A stretch of DNA of 64,000 nucleotides, taken from assembly GCA_038373885.1 (NCBI GenBank), contig JAWZYV010019585.1, forward strand, positions 667,501 to 731,500, read 5' to 3'. A program made the translations under genes and the position numbers. Source of the stretch: Cheiracanthium punctorium (lineage: Eukaryota > Arthropoda > Arachnida > Araneae > Cheiracanthiidae). Under the pieces are notes generated by a model, which was given only the letters and a program-made list of their open reading frames with translations, did not search any database and had not been told where the DNA came from. Shown piece by piece: positions 24,791-35,174 of the stretch. How positions within the stretch are numbered: the stretch's first letter is position 1; every line of letters begins with the position of its first letter.

Positions 24791-25377
24791 CACACACGTA
24801 TATATTACGTATTCCCGATGCCGAAATGTCGAAAATAGGTCGAGGAAAAATTACAGCAAAAAATAGCGTTTAAAAGAGATCAAACATACATTGTGTTGTC
24901 GACGTTTTAAAGAGCCGTTGTATGCTGGTCAGAGAGGCGGCTATCTTCGACTGTTAATGTTTGTCACCCCCACGAGGTCTATAATCCGTCAATATATCGC
25001 CGATTTTCCGCTCATAGCTTCGGCGATCTGGAGAGACCCCCCAGCCAGCCAAGAAGAAACAGATGGAGCACCGAGAAATTTTTTCAGCTTAGTTAATAGT
25101 CAGTTTAACGTCGAATAAACAGTGCAGGGGAGACAAACGTTACCGTGTCCTTTCACACGACCTTTGACCTGTCCACCCCACGCGATTTCTCAGAATTTTG
25201 GAGAACGCTTGTCACGTCACAGATGCCTTTTTTTTTTCCTTCTTTTTGTGTGTGTATTCCGTCGTGGTTCGCTTCGCAGTTTTTTTATGCAAGGGCAGAT
25301 CTAGCTTCATTATCATCGCGTGGTCACTGGCTGAGCTGCTGCGCTGCACATAAGAGTACATTTTCGATAGTTTTAAC

Positions 25378-25567
25378 TATAAAAGTGGATATTTTTCAAG
25401 AATCTCTTGGAATATTTTCAAGTTTAATGCTAACACGATTTATCGTTATCTTGACATGTATTAATAAGTTTGTCTGGCTCTCTTTAAATTGTGTTGGCCG
25501 GTGTTGTTAAAGTTTGTCGGGGTAACTACTAATTTTAATTTCGACTGTCAAAATTTTAGAGGTGAGT
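25378..25567 (+). promoter_or_regulatory. Candidate TATA promoter and first-exon donor site
   Basis: A perfect TATA box, TATAAAAG, lies at 25378-25385. About 175 bases downstream is GAG|GTGAGT, a strong 5' splice-site match, with the exon edge at 25561. The sequence before the TATA box is richer in GC than its surroundings. No ORF of note lies between, so this would be a non-coding leader exon. It may be chance. Confidence 0.25.
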
Positions 25568-26054
25568 TACATAATTACTTAACTAATACTTATGTGCTGT
25601 GTTTCTTTTAATCATTTTCTTTTTAATCGCTAATTATAAGTCTTGTTATTCCTTATTATAGAGTGAAATATACAGGTACAATTACCATAAAATCAACTGC
25701 TTACCTTAAATATATAAAATATTTTTTTCTCATAATAAGCACGATTTTACTTAATGTGAGCTTACTATAACAAAAGTTAACCATTATTGCATTATGGCTT
25801 AGAATGAAATAGGTTAAGCTTTTTTGTGCAAAGGTAATTTTTTTTCTTTTTAAATTGTATACTAATATGTATGCATCTAGTATGTAATATAAACCTGTTT
25901 GGAGTAGTAAAATTTAACAAATCAAAGAATTAAGAGAGATAAATAAAAAACTTTGTGTAATGAAGTAGACAAGATTTTTCTCGTGGGACGGGGGGGGGAC
26001 TAAAATTTATAGATAGAAAACTTGTTCTCGTTTTATTACATGGAAAAAGTAATA

Positions 26055-27325
26055 AAAAAAGCAGCCTTATTCGTCTAATAGGTCGTTCCTTGACGATTTC
26101 GTCGAATCCTGACAATTTATAAACGTTCTAATTGTACCTCAATTCTAGATAATTAGAGAATGTGTGAGTCACATACTATTTACATACATCGTGAAAGCAT
26201 GGAAATTCAAGCAGTTCTTATCTTGCGCACATGCCGTTTAAAAAAAGGAAACACTTTATATTTTTAAATATAAAACATTTTACTACTGGTTTTAGCTAAT
26301 GAAAAGCAATTTTGAATTAAATGTTCAGTAATAACAAGTTTTAAATTAACTTCTAATCGTTTAGATAAAGTTAAAATATATATTGATAAAAGTTTGAACA
26401 TATACAAAAAATATATTAAAGTTAAAAATATAATCTTGATTTTGAATTGAACTCATAAGTAAGTCGCATAAACAGCAGATGTCGCTTTTACATATTAAAG
26501 GGTTTAAATTTTTCCCTGGTACATTTTATTAATCATTTTGACTGTATTGGGTATTTTTAATAAAAAATTATTTAATCTACTGTTATAAAGAATCTATATA
26601 TTTTCATATACTGGTGAAAAAGTAACTTTTTTATATAAAATAAGTAAATTATATTTACTATTAGTAAAATTGCATTTTAAACTGTATTAGTTAACTAAAT
26701 TTACTAATATTTATTTAATTTTTTAAGTTACTTTTTCACCATTTTTCAACAATATATGAAATTATTTAGATTGTTCATAACTTTGAATTTAACAACGCCC
26801 CCCCTTTTTTTATTGAATATACCTAATACAGTTAAAACAATTCATAAAATGTACCGGGGGAAAAAGTAAATCCTTTAAAATGTAAATTAGACTTAAGCTA
26901 TTAATGCGAGTTACTGATTAGTTAAATTCAAAAAATCAAGATTATATTTTTTCTTTCATATATTTTCTCTGTGTTCAAATTTTTATGAATGTATATTTTG
27001 TAACTTTATCAAAACGATCAGAAGTTAATTTAAAACTTGTTATTTCTGCATATTGGATTAAAAATTATTTTTCATTAGCTAACAAACTAATAGTAAAATG
27101 TATTTTATAGAAAAATAAAGTGTTTCCTTTTAAACGGCAAAAGTGCACAAGATCAGAGCAGATTGAATTTCCATTCCTTCACGACGTATGTAAATGGAAT
27201 GTGCCCATTCTCTAAAGGTCTGGAATTGCGGCATAATTACTACGTTTATAAATGGTCAGAATTCGACAAATTCTGTGAAGTCTTTAAGGAACGACTTCTA
27301 TTAGACGAATATAAGCCGGTTTTCT
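26055..27325. repeat. Large imperfect palindrome (fold-back), arms about 600 bp
   Basis: The left arm (about 26055-26650) is matched in reverse complement by the right arm (about 26705-27325). Landmarks from outside in are ATTCGTCTAATA, ACAATTTATAAACGT, CATTTACATAC, GCCGTTTAAAA followed by GGAAACACTTTAT, ATAACAAGTTTTAAATTAAC, GGTACATTTTAT and GGTGAAAAAGTAAC, each present in mirrored order. The arms have diverged by point changes and small indels. The spacer is short. Transcription through it would give a long double-stranded RNA hairpin. It could be a Foldback-type element or an inverted duplication. Confidence 0.9.
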
Positions 27326-27674
27326 CTGTCCTGTTGAAGCAATTCGACAATGTATAACGTAAAATCAACCACTATGAGCTGAATTTTATAAACGGATTCT
27401 GAGAATCTGTCTCCCTTCGCCGTTATAGCGACGAGTGTTCGACCAATGTCGGGGATTTTCTCTTCCTGGCGGTCACCCTTTTCCATTCTTGCGCCGTAGT
27501 TAAGCGAGATTGTTATCTCTCACGGTCGCCCCTCGCGGGTGATACGCCGTCGAGAAGTTCAGCGCTCGACGGGCAAACAGGTGGACATATCCAAGGATTT
27601 TTAACGTCGATGATTACGTCGAAACTACGTCGACGGCGACGTTAATTCGATGTATCGTGGCTGGCTGGGATGGG

Positions 27675-28333
27675 ACCGCTAAGTCTTTCTGGGAGAATGT
27701 ACGGACCAAGTAAGCAGTCTCCTACAATGCCAGCCCACACATTAGCAGAAAAATTTCGGTGTGCGCCACGCGAACGTGTAGCATGCGGGTTTTCATCCGC
27801 CCCCGTATGCAGATTGTGAAAATTCATCACACCCTCTAATGAGAACGCAGCCTGATCCTTGAAGAGAATATTTGCTGCGAAGTTTCGGTCTGCAACATGT
27901 TCTTGCAAAAACCACCTCGCAAAATTCATACCATTGTTGTAATCTCTGGGTTCCAGTGCCTGGACGCGTTGTAAATGATAAGGGTGTAGTAATTCGTCGT
28001 GTACAATGCGCCAGACGGTAGCGTGGGGGATATGGGTCTCTCGGGATACAACTCGTGTACTTGTTGAAGGATTACGCTGGAATTCCTGGACAACTCCTTC
28101 TTCAGCATCAACTATCCGAGTTATTCGTTCGCGATCTGTAACCGGCTTCTGCACTTCGAAGGAGCCGGTTTCACACAATCGTCGGTGCAGAGTGGCAAAG
28201 TACGAGTTCAGCTAGGCGCCTTTCTACCAGGATACTTCTCACGATACATTCGCAAGGCTTCTCGTCCACTGCAGTTGGCCATGCCATAAATTAAATACAT
28301 GTCAGCCATTTCGTGGCTCGTGTAACTAGCCAT
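27675..28333 (-). pseudogene. DUF4817-type Tc1/mariner-related transposase, N-terminal half
   Basis: Start ATG at 28333-28331 gives MASYTSHEMADMYLIYGMAN and a region rich in Arg and Tyr up to RKAPS, then a stop. A frame change near 28205 restores FATLHRRLCETGSFEV. The first part is the DUF4817 helix-turn-helix typical of this arthropod family. The continuation shows a second helix-turn-helix (STRVVSRETHIPHATVWRIV), HPYHLQRVQAL, and the first catalytic block ILFKDQAAFSLEG, where the usual form is close to ILFTDEA. Then come FSANVWAGIVG and GPYILPERLSG, where homology ends at about 27675. The C-terminal half resumes at 24790. Broken by a frameshift, a 2.9-kb insert and further stops. Confidence 0.85.
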
Positions 28334-28792
28334 GTTACGCCCCCAACCAGGGTTGCCAGATCAAAATTTATGAAAATAGCCAAATTGCTTCAGAAAATTA
28401 GCCAAAAATAGCCAAACCGACGATAGCAGCGCCATCTTTTGGATTTTTTATTAGACATTTCAAAGCAGAATTTGAAACTGGAATAGAGTATGGACACGTT
28501 TTCTTAGATAAGAGGGGTTGAGGGAGGACGACGACATTCTCATGAGATCTTTTAAAACATTTATTTTAAAAATGTATAGAGAAACTTCTATTTTGTGCTC
28601 TTGAATTCCGTACATGTTCATCCCCCCCCAAAAAAAAATCGGTCATAAGGCAAATGAACAAAATAAGTACCCAATAATTTAATGAACAATGCCTCATACT
28701 GTACAATAAATACGAATGGACTGACGAATTCTGTTTATATTAGTAGCATAGACAGGATTTTATTTTGAAGGTGGGGATCTGCAGCCCCCTCC

Positions 28793-29915
28793 CAGAGGCG
28801 TAGCCAAGGGGGGCTCCCACCCAAGCACTGATTATTGCAGGGGCAAGAGGGGCATATGCCCCAGGGTCCCGATTAAAAGGGGGCCCCTAAATTATTACAG
28901 TATATGAATTTAGTTTAAGGGGTTTTTTTCAATGTAGTAAATGCCTATTTTGTTCAGCTATGAATTTTCATAAAAATTACAAAAATCGCTCTTTTTTCCC
29001 CTAATTCCCCCTCTGCATAGAAAAAATATCACTGCAGATTAACGATTTCTGAAAAAAGAAGTAGTAACTAGGATGGCTGCTAGATTTTAAGTATTGCGTG
29101 ATAAGTTGCAAGACCCGCTGAAGTTTTTTAAGTTGCTACCCAGCGAGAATGGGGCACCCATTAATAGAAATTGGCCGATTATGATTATTAATATAATAAA
29201 AAAGTCAGACTTTTAGTTGTATTTTTTAAGTCTTCATTTTTAATAAAGCTTATTTCATAATGCTCATGTTTCATATGTTTATAATGTTTATAAGCGTTCA
29301 CATTTATCTAATATTAGTATACTTCATGTTGAATACATTTAATTATGGCAAATATTCATATGCGAACACAGAAAAAATACGAGTACATAAAGTAGTTGTC
29401 AGTTACAGTAACAACATGTAGGGGACCCCATTCAGACTTCTGCCCCAGGCCCCGGTTTTGTCATAAACGGGCCCTGCTCCCTCGCGAAACTAGAGAAAAC
29501 AGGGGTCGATGCAAACGAAAATTGGGTTTCGTTTTGCAACCCCTTCACAAAAATATTATCGATTGAAAAGGCCCTTTCACAAAAATGTAATAGATTAAAA
29601 CTGCCCTTTATTGGCATTTTACCCTACATTTTAATGTGTTTTATCAATTATTTTAACAAAAAAAACTGACTTTGATTAAAAATTGGTATGAAAATTCACA
29701 AAAATAAGTGTTGAAATTCACAAAATTAAGTATTGAAATTCACAAAAATAAGCAATTTTCACAAAAATGGGACTGCAGAAATCACTCCTGGATCGACCTC
29801 TGAAGGCAGACACGGGTAAGGGCATTTTTTCACTTTTTTAATTGTAATTCATACATAGATGAGAAAAATTTGGACCACCCCTCCCCCGAAAAGAAATCCT
29901 GGCTACGCCACTCTG
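28793..29915. mobile_element. Second hAT-like element, nested inside the first
   Basis: The inverted ends are CAGAGGCGTAGCCAAGG at 28793 and CCTGGCTACGCCACTCTG ending at 29915. This end sequence is of the kind common in hAT MITEs. No target duplication was recognised. A third pair of ends, CAGGGGCAAGAGGGGC at 28838 and GGGCCCTG ending at 29476, suggests yet another insertion inside it. The remainder is AT-rich with no coding signal. Confidence 0.6.
28838..29476. mobile_element. Third nested hAT-like element (weaker ends)
   Basis: The left end runs CAGGGGCAAGAGGGGCATAT with GCCCCAGGGTCCC following. The right end, read in reverse complement, runs CAGGGCCCGTTTATGAC with GGGGCCTGGGGCAGAAG. The similarity is imperfect and no duplication flanks it. 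It resembles the short hAT MITEs inside the Helitron-like elements at 55.4, 61.5 and 63.5 kb. Confidence 0.5.
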
Positions 29916-30360
29916 GCTAAGTAATGCAGTGCCGCTCAAACGATTGTGTATATAAGCGTTTTGCTGTAGGCTACTCTCCCTTCTTTAAAAACAAAGAATT
30001 CGAACGCGTATGGTTTCCAGTCTACTTTCGTTCATCGCTTCCTTGCATCCCGCTACAATACTATCACCAAAGCTATCACCATCCGTTCAAAAGTTCTCAC
30101 CCCACGTGTGCTGGCGCTAAAATAGTTAGACAGTTTCTTTAAAAAACTTACCAAGTCAAATATGCTTAAAAAAAAGGGGGAAAAAAGATGAAGAAAACCA
30201 AATTAGTTAATATTGGTCAATTTCTAGAAACCTCAGTAAAAATAGCCAAGAATTAGCCAAAATCAGGTTGGCTATTTTCTTTATAAATTTTCTAGCCAAG
30301 CGTGATCAAAAATAGCCAAATTGGCTAATATTAGCCAAATCTGGCAACCCTGTCCCCAAC

Positions 30361-30543
30361 GCATCCACGACTAGAATGAAAACAATCTCCGTCTGCTCAG
30401 CTCGTGCTTGTATCGCAACGCCCTCTCGTGGATCTAGCGCCCTCTACAGGCGTTTGCGACCCCATGTTCCTATGCAATTTTTTTATCCATGTTGCATGAC
30501 AGATTTGCCATGTCATTTGTCCACGTTTTTTTGAAGCACCCTG
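30361..30543 (-). mobile_element. 5' leader and terminus of the DUF4817-type transposon
   Basis: Sequence to the right of the hAT element continues the interrupted leader and ends in CACCCTG followed by TATATA at 30544. Read on the minus strand this is TACAGGGTGCTTCAAAAAAA, an end typical of this Tc1/mariner-related family. It marks the 5' terminus of the transposon whose coding halves lie at 27675-28333 and 24356-24790. Confidence 0.6.
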
Positions 30544-30559
30544 TATATATCTGGTTTAA

Positions 30560-31020
30560 ATGCATTACTTCTCTTTCGATTTTATTAAAATATTGTTTCT
30601 AAATGCTTTATGCACACTTTTTCACATTCTTTACGAACACTTCGTTTTTGTCATTCTTTATGCACAGTTCGATTTTCATTGAAACTTCACACGTTGGCCA
30701 ACGACTGATGCATGCTCGTGTAGACAAACTTGACTTAATGGCACGGCGGCTTGTATAAGGGCCAAAGTCTGCGAAGCCACCTCCACAGGTTACATAGTCT
30801 CGACCATGTGCCACGGAATGTAAAAGCATACGCCACCACCTTATGGTAAAACCGAGGCTCTGCTGCGAAAATTAAGATTCTGAAGTAAGCTTCGTGCTCA
30901 TTTTATAAATGCACTTAATTAGTGAAAACCTGAGTCAGCCTAGCCGCATAAAATTGAACCTAAAGATCGAACCTTAATTCTGCAGATGATAGCTTAAGCA
31001 GATTAAGTTTTACATGCCCA
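30560..31020. other. Unassigned stretch
   Basis: No gene or repeat recognised. A moderately GC-rich patch lies at about 30690-30840; its minus-strand frame has no recognisable features. Confidence 0.4.
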
Positions 31021-31026
31021 ACACTC

Positions 31027-31210
31027 ATGCATTTAACCCATTAGATCCCAGTCATTTTCATCAGATTCTTCTATTCCGATATTAATGGAGTACAAAAAAT
31101 ATACTTCATTCCTCCCAAAAATATGAATACAACAATGAAACAGTTCAATTCTACTTTTCTATCGCTAAGAATTTTGTGAAAATCAAATTTATTAAGAACC
31201 CGTCCAAAGA
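31027..31210. repeat. Truncated TTAA-type MITE
   Basis: Begins TTTAACCCATTAGATCCCAG and then shares the interior pattern TATCGCTaAGaATTTTGTGaAAa with the MITE at 31796-32081 (mismatches in lower case). The right end is not recognisable, so this copy appears truncated or rearranged. Confidence 0.55.
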
Positions 31211-31619
31211 TAGAATAAAGTTATTATTCAAGAATTGTTTCGGCGAGACATAAATATATACGACGGACATAAAATAGACATAAATATATAAAATTTCGGC
31301 GAGACAATAAAAACGAAACCGAATGATGTTCAAAATAATTAAAAATTACATAAAATTTTCATAATTGAAGATCAGTTTTCCCACTTTTCCTTTTAAACAC
31401 TGCAAAGTGCGTTTCGAATTCTTGTCAAAATGGTTAATATTAAACATTGATCCCATAAATCATGTGTATATTTGCGAGAAACAATCATAAAGTAAATCGT
31501 CACACTATTACATACGAAATGAATTCATCCGAGTAGAAAAATATAAAAATTATATAATGTATCATTTTACGAAGAACGTGTGAGAAAGCCGAAGTTGTCT
31601 CAAGCAAAACCTTTAAGGA

Positions 31620-32140
31620 AAACTTAACGCAAGTTACCCGGAGTGGGTAGCCGTACTGGAAGTCAACATGATCGGTTGCGAACCATATCGATGTTACATT
31701 AAGAGAGCAAAACCAAACAAGAAGTAGAGAGTTTTTGTGTAAATAAAATCTACCTCCACGGAAATCGAGCCCTGGACCTTTAAGCTATGAGTTAACCCTT
31801 TAGCGCCCAACTTTTTTCAATACATTTTCAGATTTATTTTGATACCAGAAGTGATACATGAATTTCCGGCATTTGTAAGGTATGAAGAACGCCACTATTT
31901 TTCTAAAAATGTGAATAAGACAGTGAAATATTCTAGCTTAAACTTGTTATCGCTTAGTATTTTGTGGAAACAAAATTTATTGTTAAAGAAATTAAATTAG
32001 GAAAATAAACTAATGCTTAAATATTTGAGTGACTCACAAATTTCATGACGGTCTATAAATAGATCTCTGGGCGTTAAAGGGTTAACGGCGAGCCCACCTC
32101 GCCATAATGGTAGTCGATAAGATTGTTAACTTGTTTGAAA
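31620..32140 (-). repeat. tRNA-derived SINE interrupted by a TTAA MITE
   Basis: On the minus strand an A-box-like TGGCGAGGTGGGC (32092-32104) and a B-box-like GGCTCGATTTCC (31760-31771) lie about 30 bases apart once the MITE at 31796-32081 and one TTAA are removed, the right order and distance for a tRNA-derived Pol III promoter. The uninterrupted flanks read GAG, TTAA, CGGCGAGCC. The body extends left to an undefined point. Confidence 0.55.
31796..32081. mobile_element. piggyBac-like MITE flanked by TTAA
   Basis: The inverted ends are CCCTTTAGCGCCCA at the left and TGGGCGTTAAAGGG at the right, immediately flanked by TTAA on both sides (31792-31795 and 32082-32085), the target duplication of piggyBac transposases. 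286 bp with no coding capacity. It sits inside a SINE. Confidence 0.85.
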
Positions 32141-32209
32141 AATAATTAGGGGACACCACTCTTTTATTACCCCATGGTCTCCCCAAATCCAACTCTTATA
32201 TTTTATTAA

Positions 32210-32481
32210 CCCATTTGTGGAGATTTTTGCGACTTTCTTCGATTTTTACTGATAACAGAAATAATAGATATATTTCTGATGTCAATTTCTTGAACAAGGG
32301 ATGATTTCTTTTAAAATCATTATGCATAAAAATCGAAATATCAACATCCTACTGGGTCATGTTAAAATATTTTGTAGAGTTGAGGCTCAATACTCATGAA
32401 TAAAGGCTAGGAAAAATAAATAACGTTTTCGACTAATAGCGAAAATGCCGTCCTAAAAAAGGGACACTAGGCATAAATGGG
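32210..32481. mobile_element. piggyBac-like MITE, copy 2 (second subfamily)
   Basis: Ends CCCATTTGTGG and GGCATAAATGGG, flanked by TTAA at 32206-32209 and 32482-32485. The interior, including AAAAATAAATAACGTTTTCG and CGAAAATGCCGTCC, is shared with the copy at 40356-40630. Confidence 0.85.
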
Positions 32482-32485
32482 TTAA

Positions 32486-35174
32486 ATAAAGTTATTTTAG
32501 ATACCAGGAATTTTGATTTCTGAGGAAAACGGAATAGTGTGTTTCTGTTAAATTCATTTATACAGAGCAAGGCAAATTACCGGTATTTTCAGAAAATATC
32601 TTTCTCAACACGCTAATTATTTTGAAAAGCAAGTGCTTAATGCAAGGCTCTATGGAATATCTTTCATTGTACTGGGAGTGTCGGAAGAAATTTCGAAGTA
32701 AGAGTGCTGGAATTAGGCTTTAAAAGCATAAAACTATTTGATCTCTTTATAAGAGGAAATTTTCTCTTTAAATATATTTCCATATCCAATTTCCAAGAAT
32801 GTTTATTTTACGTAATCAAATTTTTCGCATAAATATTTAAATTTCTTTATAAGTCACATGGAAAAGTAAATATACGCTACTACAAATATCGGAGCATATT
32901 CCAACGAAATGTTAAATTATCTAAAAACAAAATTTTTGAAAATCAGTCCAATTCATATTATATTTTAAATTTAGAATGGATTCTACATTTATGAAACATA
33001 ATTATTTGCTCGCTTCGTGTCGCATCTATTTTTAATCGCATGTAAATTCATAGTTCAATTTTAAATAAGCATAAATATACATGTTTTTAAAATAATTATT
33101 TGCTTCGTTTTGTCTTATTAAAAATGTATTGTTTTTTTCAGCTAGGAGAATGTCATCTTATCTATATTATAGTGTACGCTAATCATTATATTAACTGCAT
33201 ACAGGAATTTTTCTAGCCAGATTTGTAAAAGAAGCAATGATGCACACTTTTCGAAATACAAACATGTAATAAGTTCTTTTTAATATTAAAGCTTTTAATT
33301 TAAATAAACCTTGAAGTGAAAACTTATACACTACATGAGCGATTATATTTAAGTTTTAAATAGCATTTTAGAATATTAAAAATATTCATATTTAATATTC
33401 TATAAAATAAGTCTAATTCTGAAAACTTGTAGCAATTTATTCTCGTAGCATTAAGAAATGAGAAAGTAAAGTAATTAAAAAGAAAATTTCGTTTTCATGG
33501 AGCGAAAAAGAAAAGGTTTTCCTCTTTATAAAGATTTTCCTCTTTATATATTGTTTATCAACAACAGTAACAGGAGCAAAGAAAGGAAAGTGCATGTTAA
33601 CAGTCAAAAAGAGGTAGTAAAATATAACTGTGTTTTAAGATACGCTTGAGTCTCGTAAAGGCTTTTTTTATTACATAAGAAGAAATAATCGCGGAAATGA
33701 GGCCAAGCAATACGGTTAGATATAAAATTACTTTTGTTGCACATCCGGTTATAAATCTTTCCTGAATGTTTTGTAACATCAGCTCTTTCAATGTAATTCA
33801 TTAATACTGTGTTTTCTTTAGTTAGAGATTTATTTTGGTTAAAAAGTACTATTTTATCGACATCCACATTACTTGATGTTTGGAGTAGCATGCTTCCTTT
33901 TGTGATACATAAGAAATGAAGATATGTGTTTTTTGTAAAATCCCATGCAGGTAGAGAGATTCTGATTTAGTTAAAATATTTTTTTTTCTTAAAAAATATT
34001 GCTGCCAACAGTGATCAAAAACTTCTTGTATTTTTGAGGACCTGTTGCATTAAGTGACAAAATTTTCAATCATATTTGATCTAGATCACTCATATGAGCT
34101 AAAAATAATCCTTCGAGTTGTCTGAAGTACATGTGCTTTTATTCATCACTAACGAAAACCAAATACCTACAATTACTTCAGATGTGTTCCTTCTCATTCA
34201 AGGTCTCTTCATGAAGGATAAAGTAAATTAGTATAACAGTACAAAGGTACGTGCCAACTTAAAAACTATGTTTAGCTGTTTATCGTACTTCTCTTTGATG
34301 AAGGAGTGTGAATGCATTCATTGAGAACACATCATGGGGAGTTCGGAGTTCGGAACACTCCAATTTTTTCAAATGACGTATAAGTTTTTGCTGTCCAAAA
34401 CATGTTTCTTCGTTTCTCACAGACATTTACAATGACACAGTTTACAATGTCAGCATTACGTGTACAGATTTCCTCCTTGATATTTATTTACTAAGCTAGA
34501 AATTTGTCCTACAAATAAAGACATTTTAAAAACTGCATTCGTGAAAAAAAATGGAAATTATAAAATATATTTCCGAAAATTTTTGATTTAGGGAGATATG
34601 TGATCCTCTGCTCCCTCTCAAAAAAGTATTTGAATATGATCGATATTTTCTGTCTTGGGTTTGTTAATATTTAACCGGCTTTTCTCGACAGAAATATGAA
34701 AAATTGTAATTATGCAAAACCATAGTCATATTATATGATAAATATTTTTTAAAATACGAAAACAGCGTAGGGAGTTTGACTTTTACTCGAATATTTTTTG
34801 AGAGAGTGTACTTGTGCAAGAGGTTTCAGATAAAATAAGCAACTAAGACTTTAGTAAAGCCTAATTTTTTTTCAGTACATAAAATAGAACTTCTCAAATT
34901 CGGAATCACTAGAACTTTAATCGATTCCGGCTCAGAGAAATTTCCTTGTTATAAAATTCCTGAATTATAAAAAATCGTTATAACCAGGTATGATTGTCAA
35001 AAAAATTGTCTTGCCTTTCTTGAAAAGTAAGAAAGAGATGAATGAAAAATAAAGAACATTTATTGAGGACTTATGCACAACAAAAACAACGTATTAATTT
35101 TGAACAGATCTAATAAAGTATGTTGTCTAAATTTCGGGTTTGTGTGTTACATTAATGGGTTATTTTAAAAACTA
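32486..35174. other. AT-rich non-coding stretch
   Basis: No recognised gene. Two overlapping minus-strand frames around 33600-33890 show no family features. A possible small MITE lies at about 34608-34820, with ends CTCCCTCTCAAAAAAGTATT and ATATTTTTTGAGAGAGTG. Confidence 0.5.
34608..34820. mobile_element. Possible small MITE
   Basis: Imperfect inverted repeats of about 25 bp at the two ends (CTCCCTCTCAAAAAAGTATT at the left; TACTCGAATATTTTTTGAGA, G-A-G-T-G at the right). About 213 bp. No target duplication recognised. Confidence 0.45.

Larger units (their letters stand above)
24795..27666. mobile_element. Insertion of about 2.9 kb splitting the DUF4817-type transposase gene (identity unknown)
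   Basis: The two halves of the transposase meet within one or two codons (RLSG on one side, LAGIYL on the other), so the DNA between them is most simply an insert. It contains a CpG-containing left part with a TATA-like motif and a strong splice-donor-like site (25378-25567), a 1.3-kb palindrome (26055-27325) and a CpG-rich right part (27400-27640). No terminal inverted repeat or clear target duplication could be seen at the edges, so its class is open. The alternative is two separate copies of the same family. Confidence 0.5.
28348..30352. mobile_element. hAT-like non-autonomous element inserted in the DUF4817 transposon leader
   Basis: The ends are inverted: CAGGGTTGCCAGAT at 28348 and ATCTGGCAACCCTG ending at 30352, with AGCCAAA-type subterminal repeats inside both. 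The flanking 8-mers are CCCCCAAC and TCCCCAAC (7 of 8 equal), matching the 8-bp duplication made by hAT transposases. No transposase gene is visible inside. The element interrupts the region upstream of the ATG at 28333. Two further inverted-repeat structures lie within it. Confidence 0.8.

Noticed and set aside
28006..28215. Plus-strand 69-codon frame
   Set aside because: Antisense shadow of the DUF4817-type transposase.
33597..33891. Two overlapping minus-strand frames of 64 and 95 codons
   Set aside because: No motif, codon bias or splice context; both are likely chance in AT-rich DNA.
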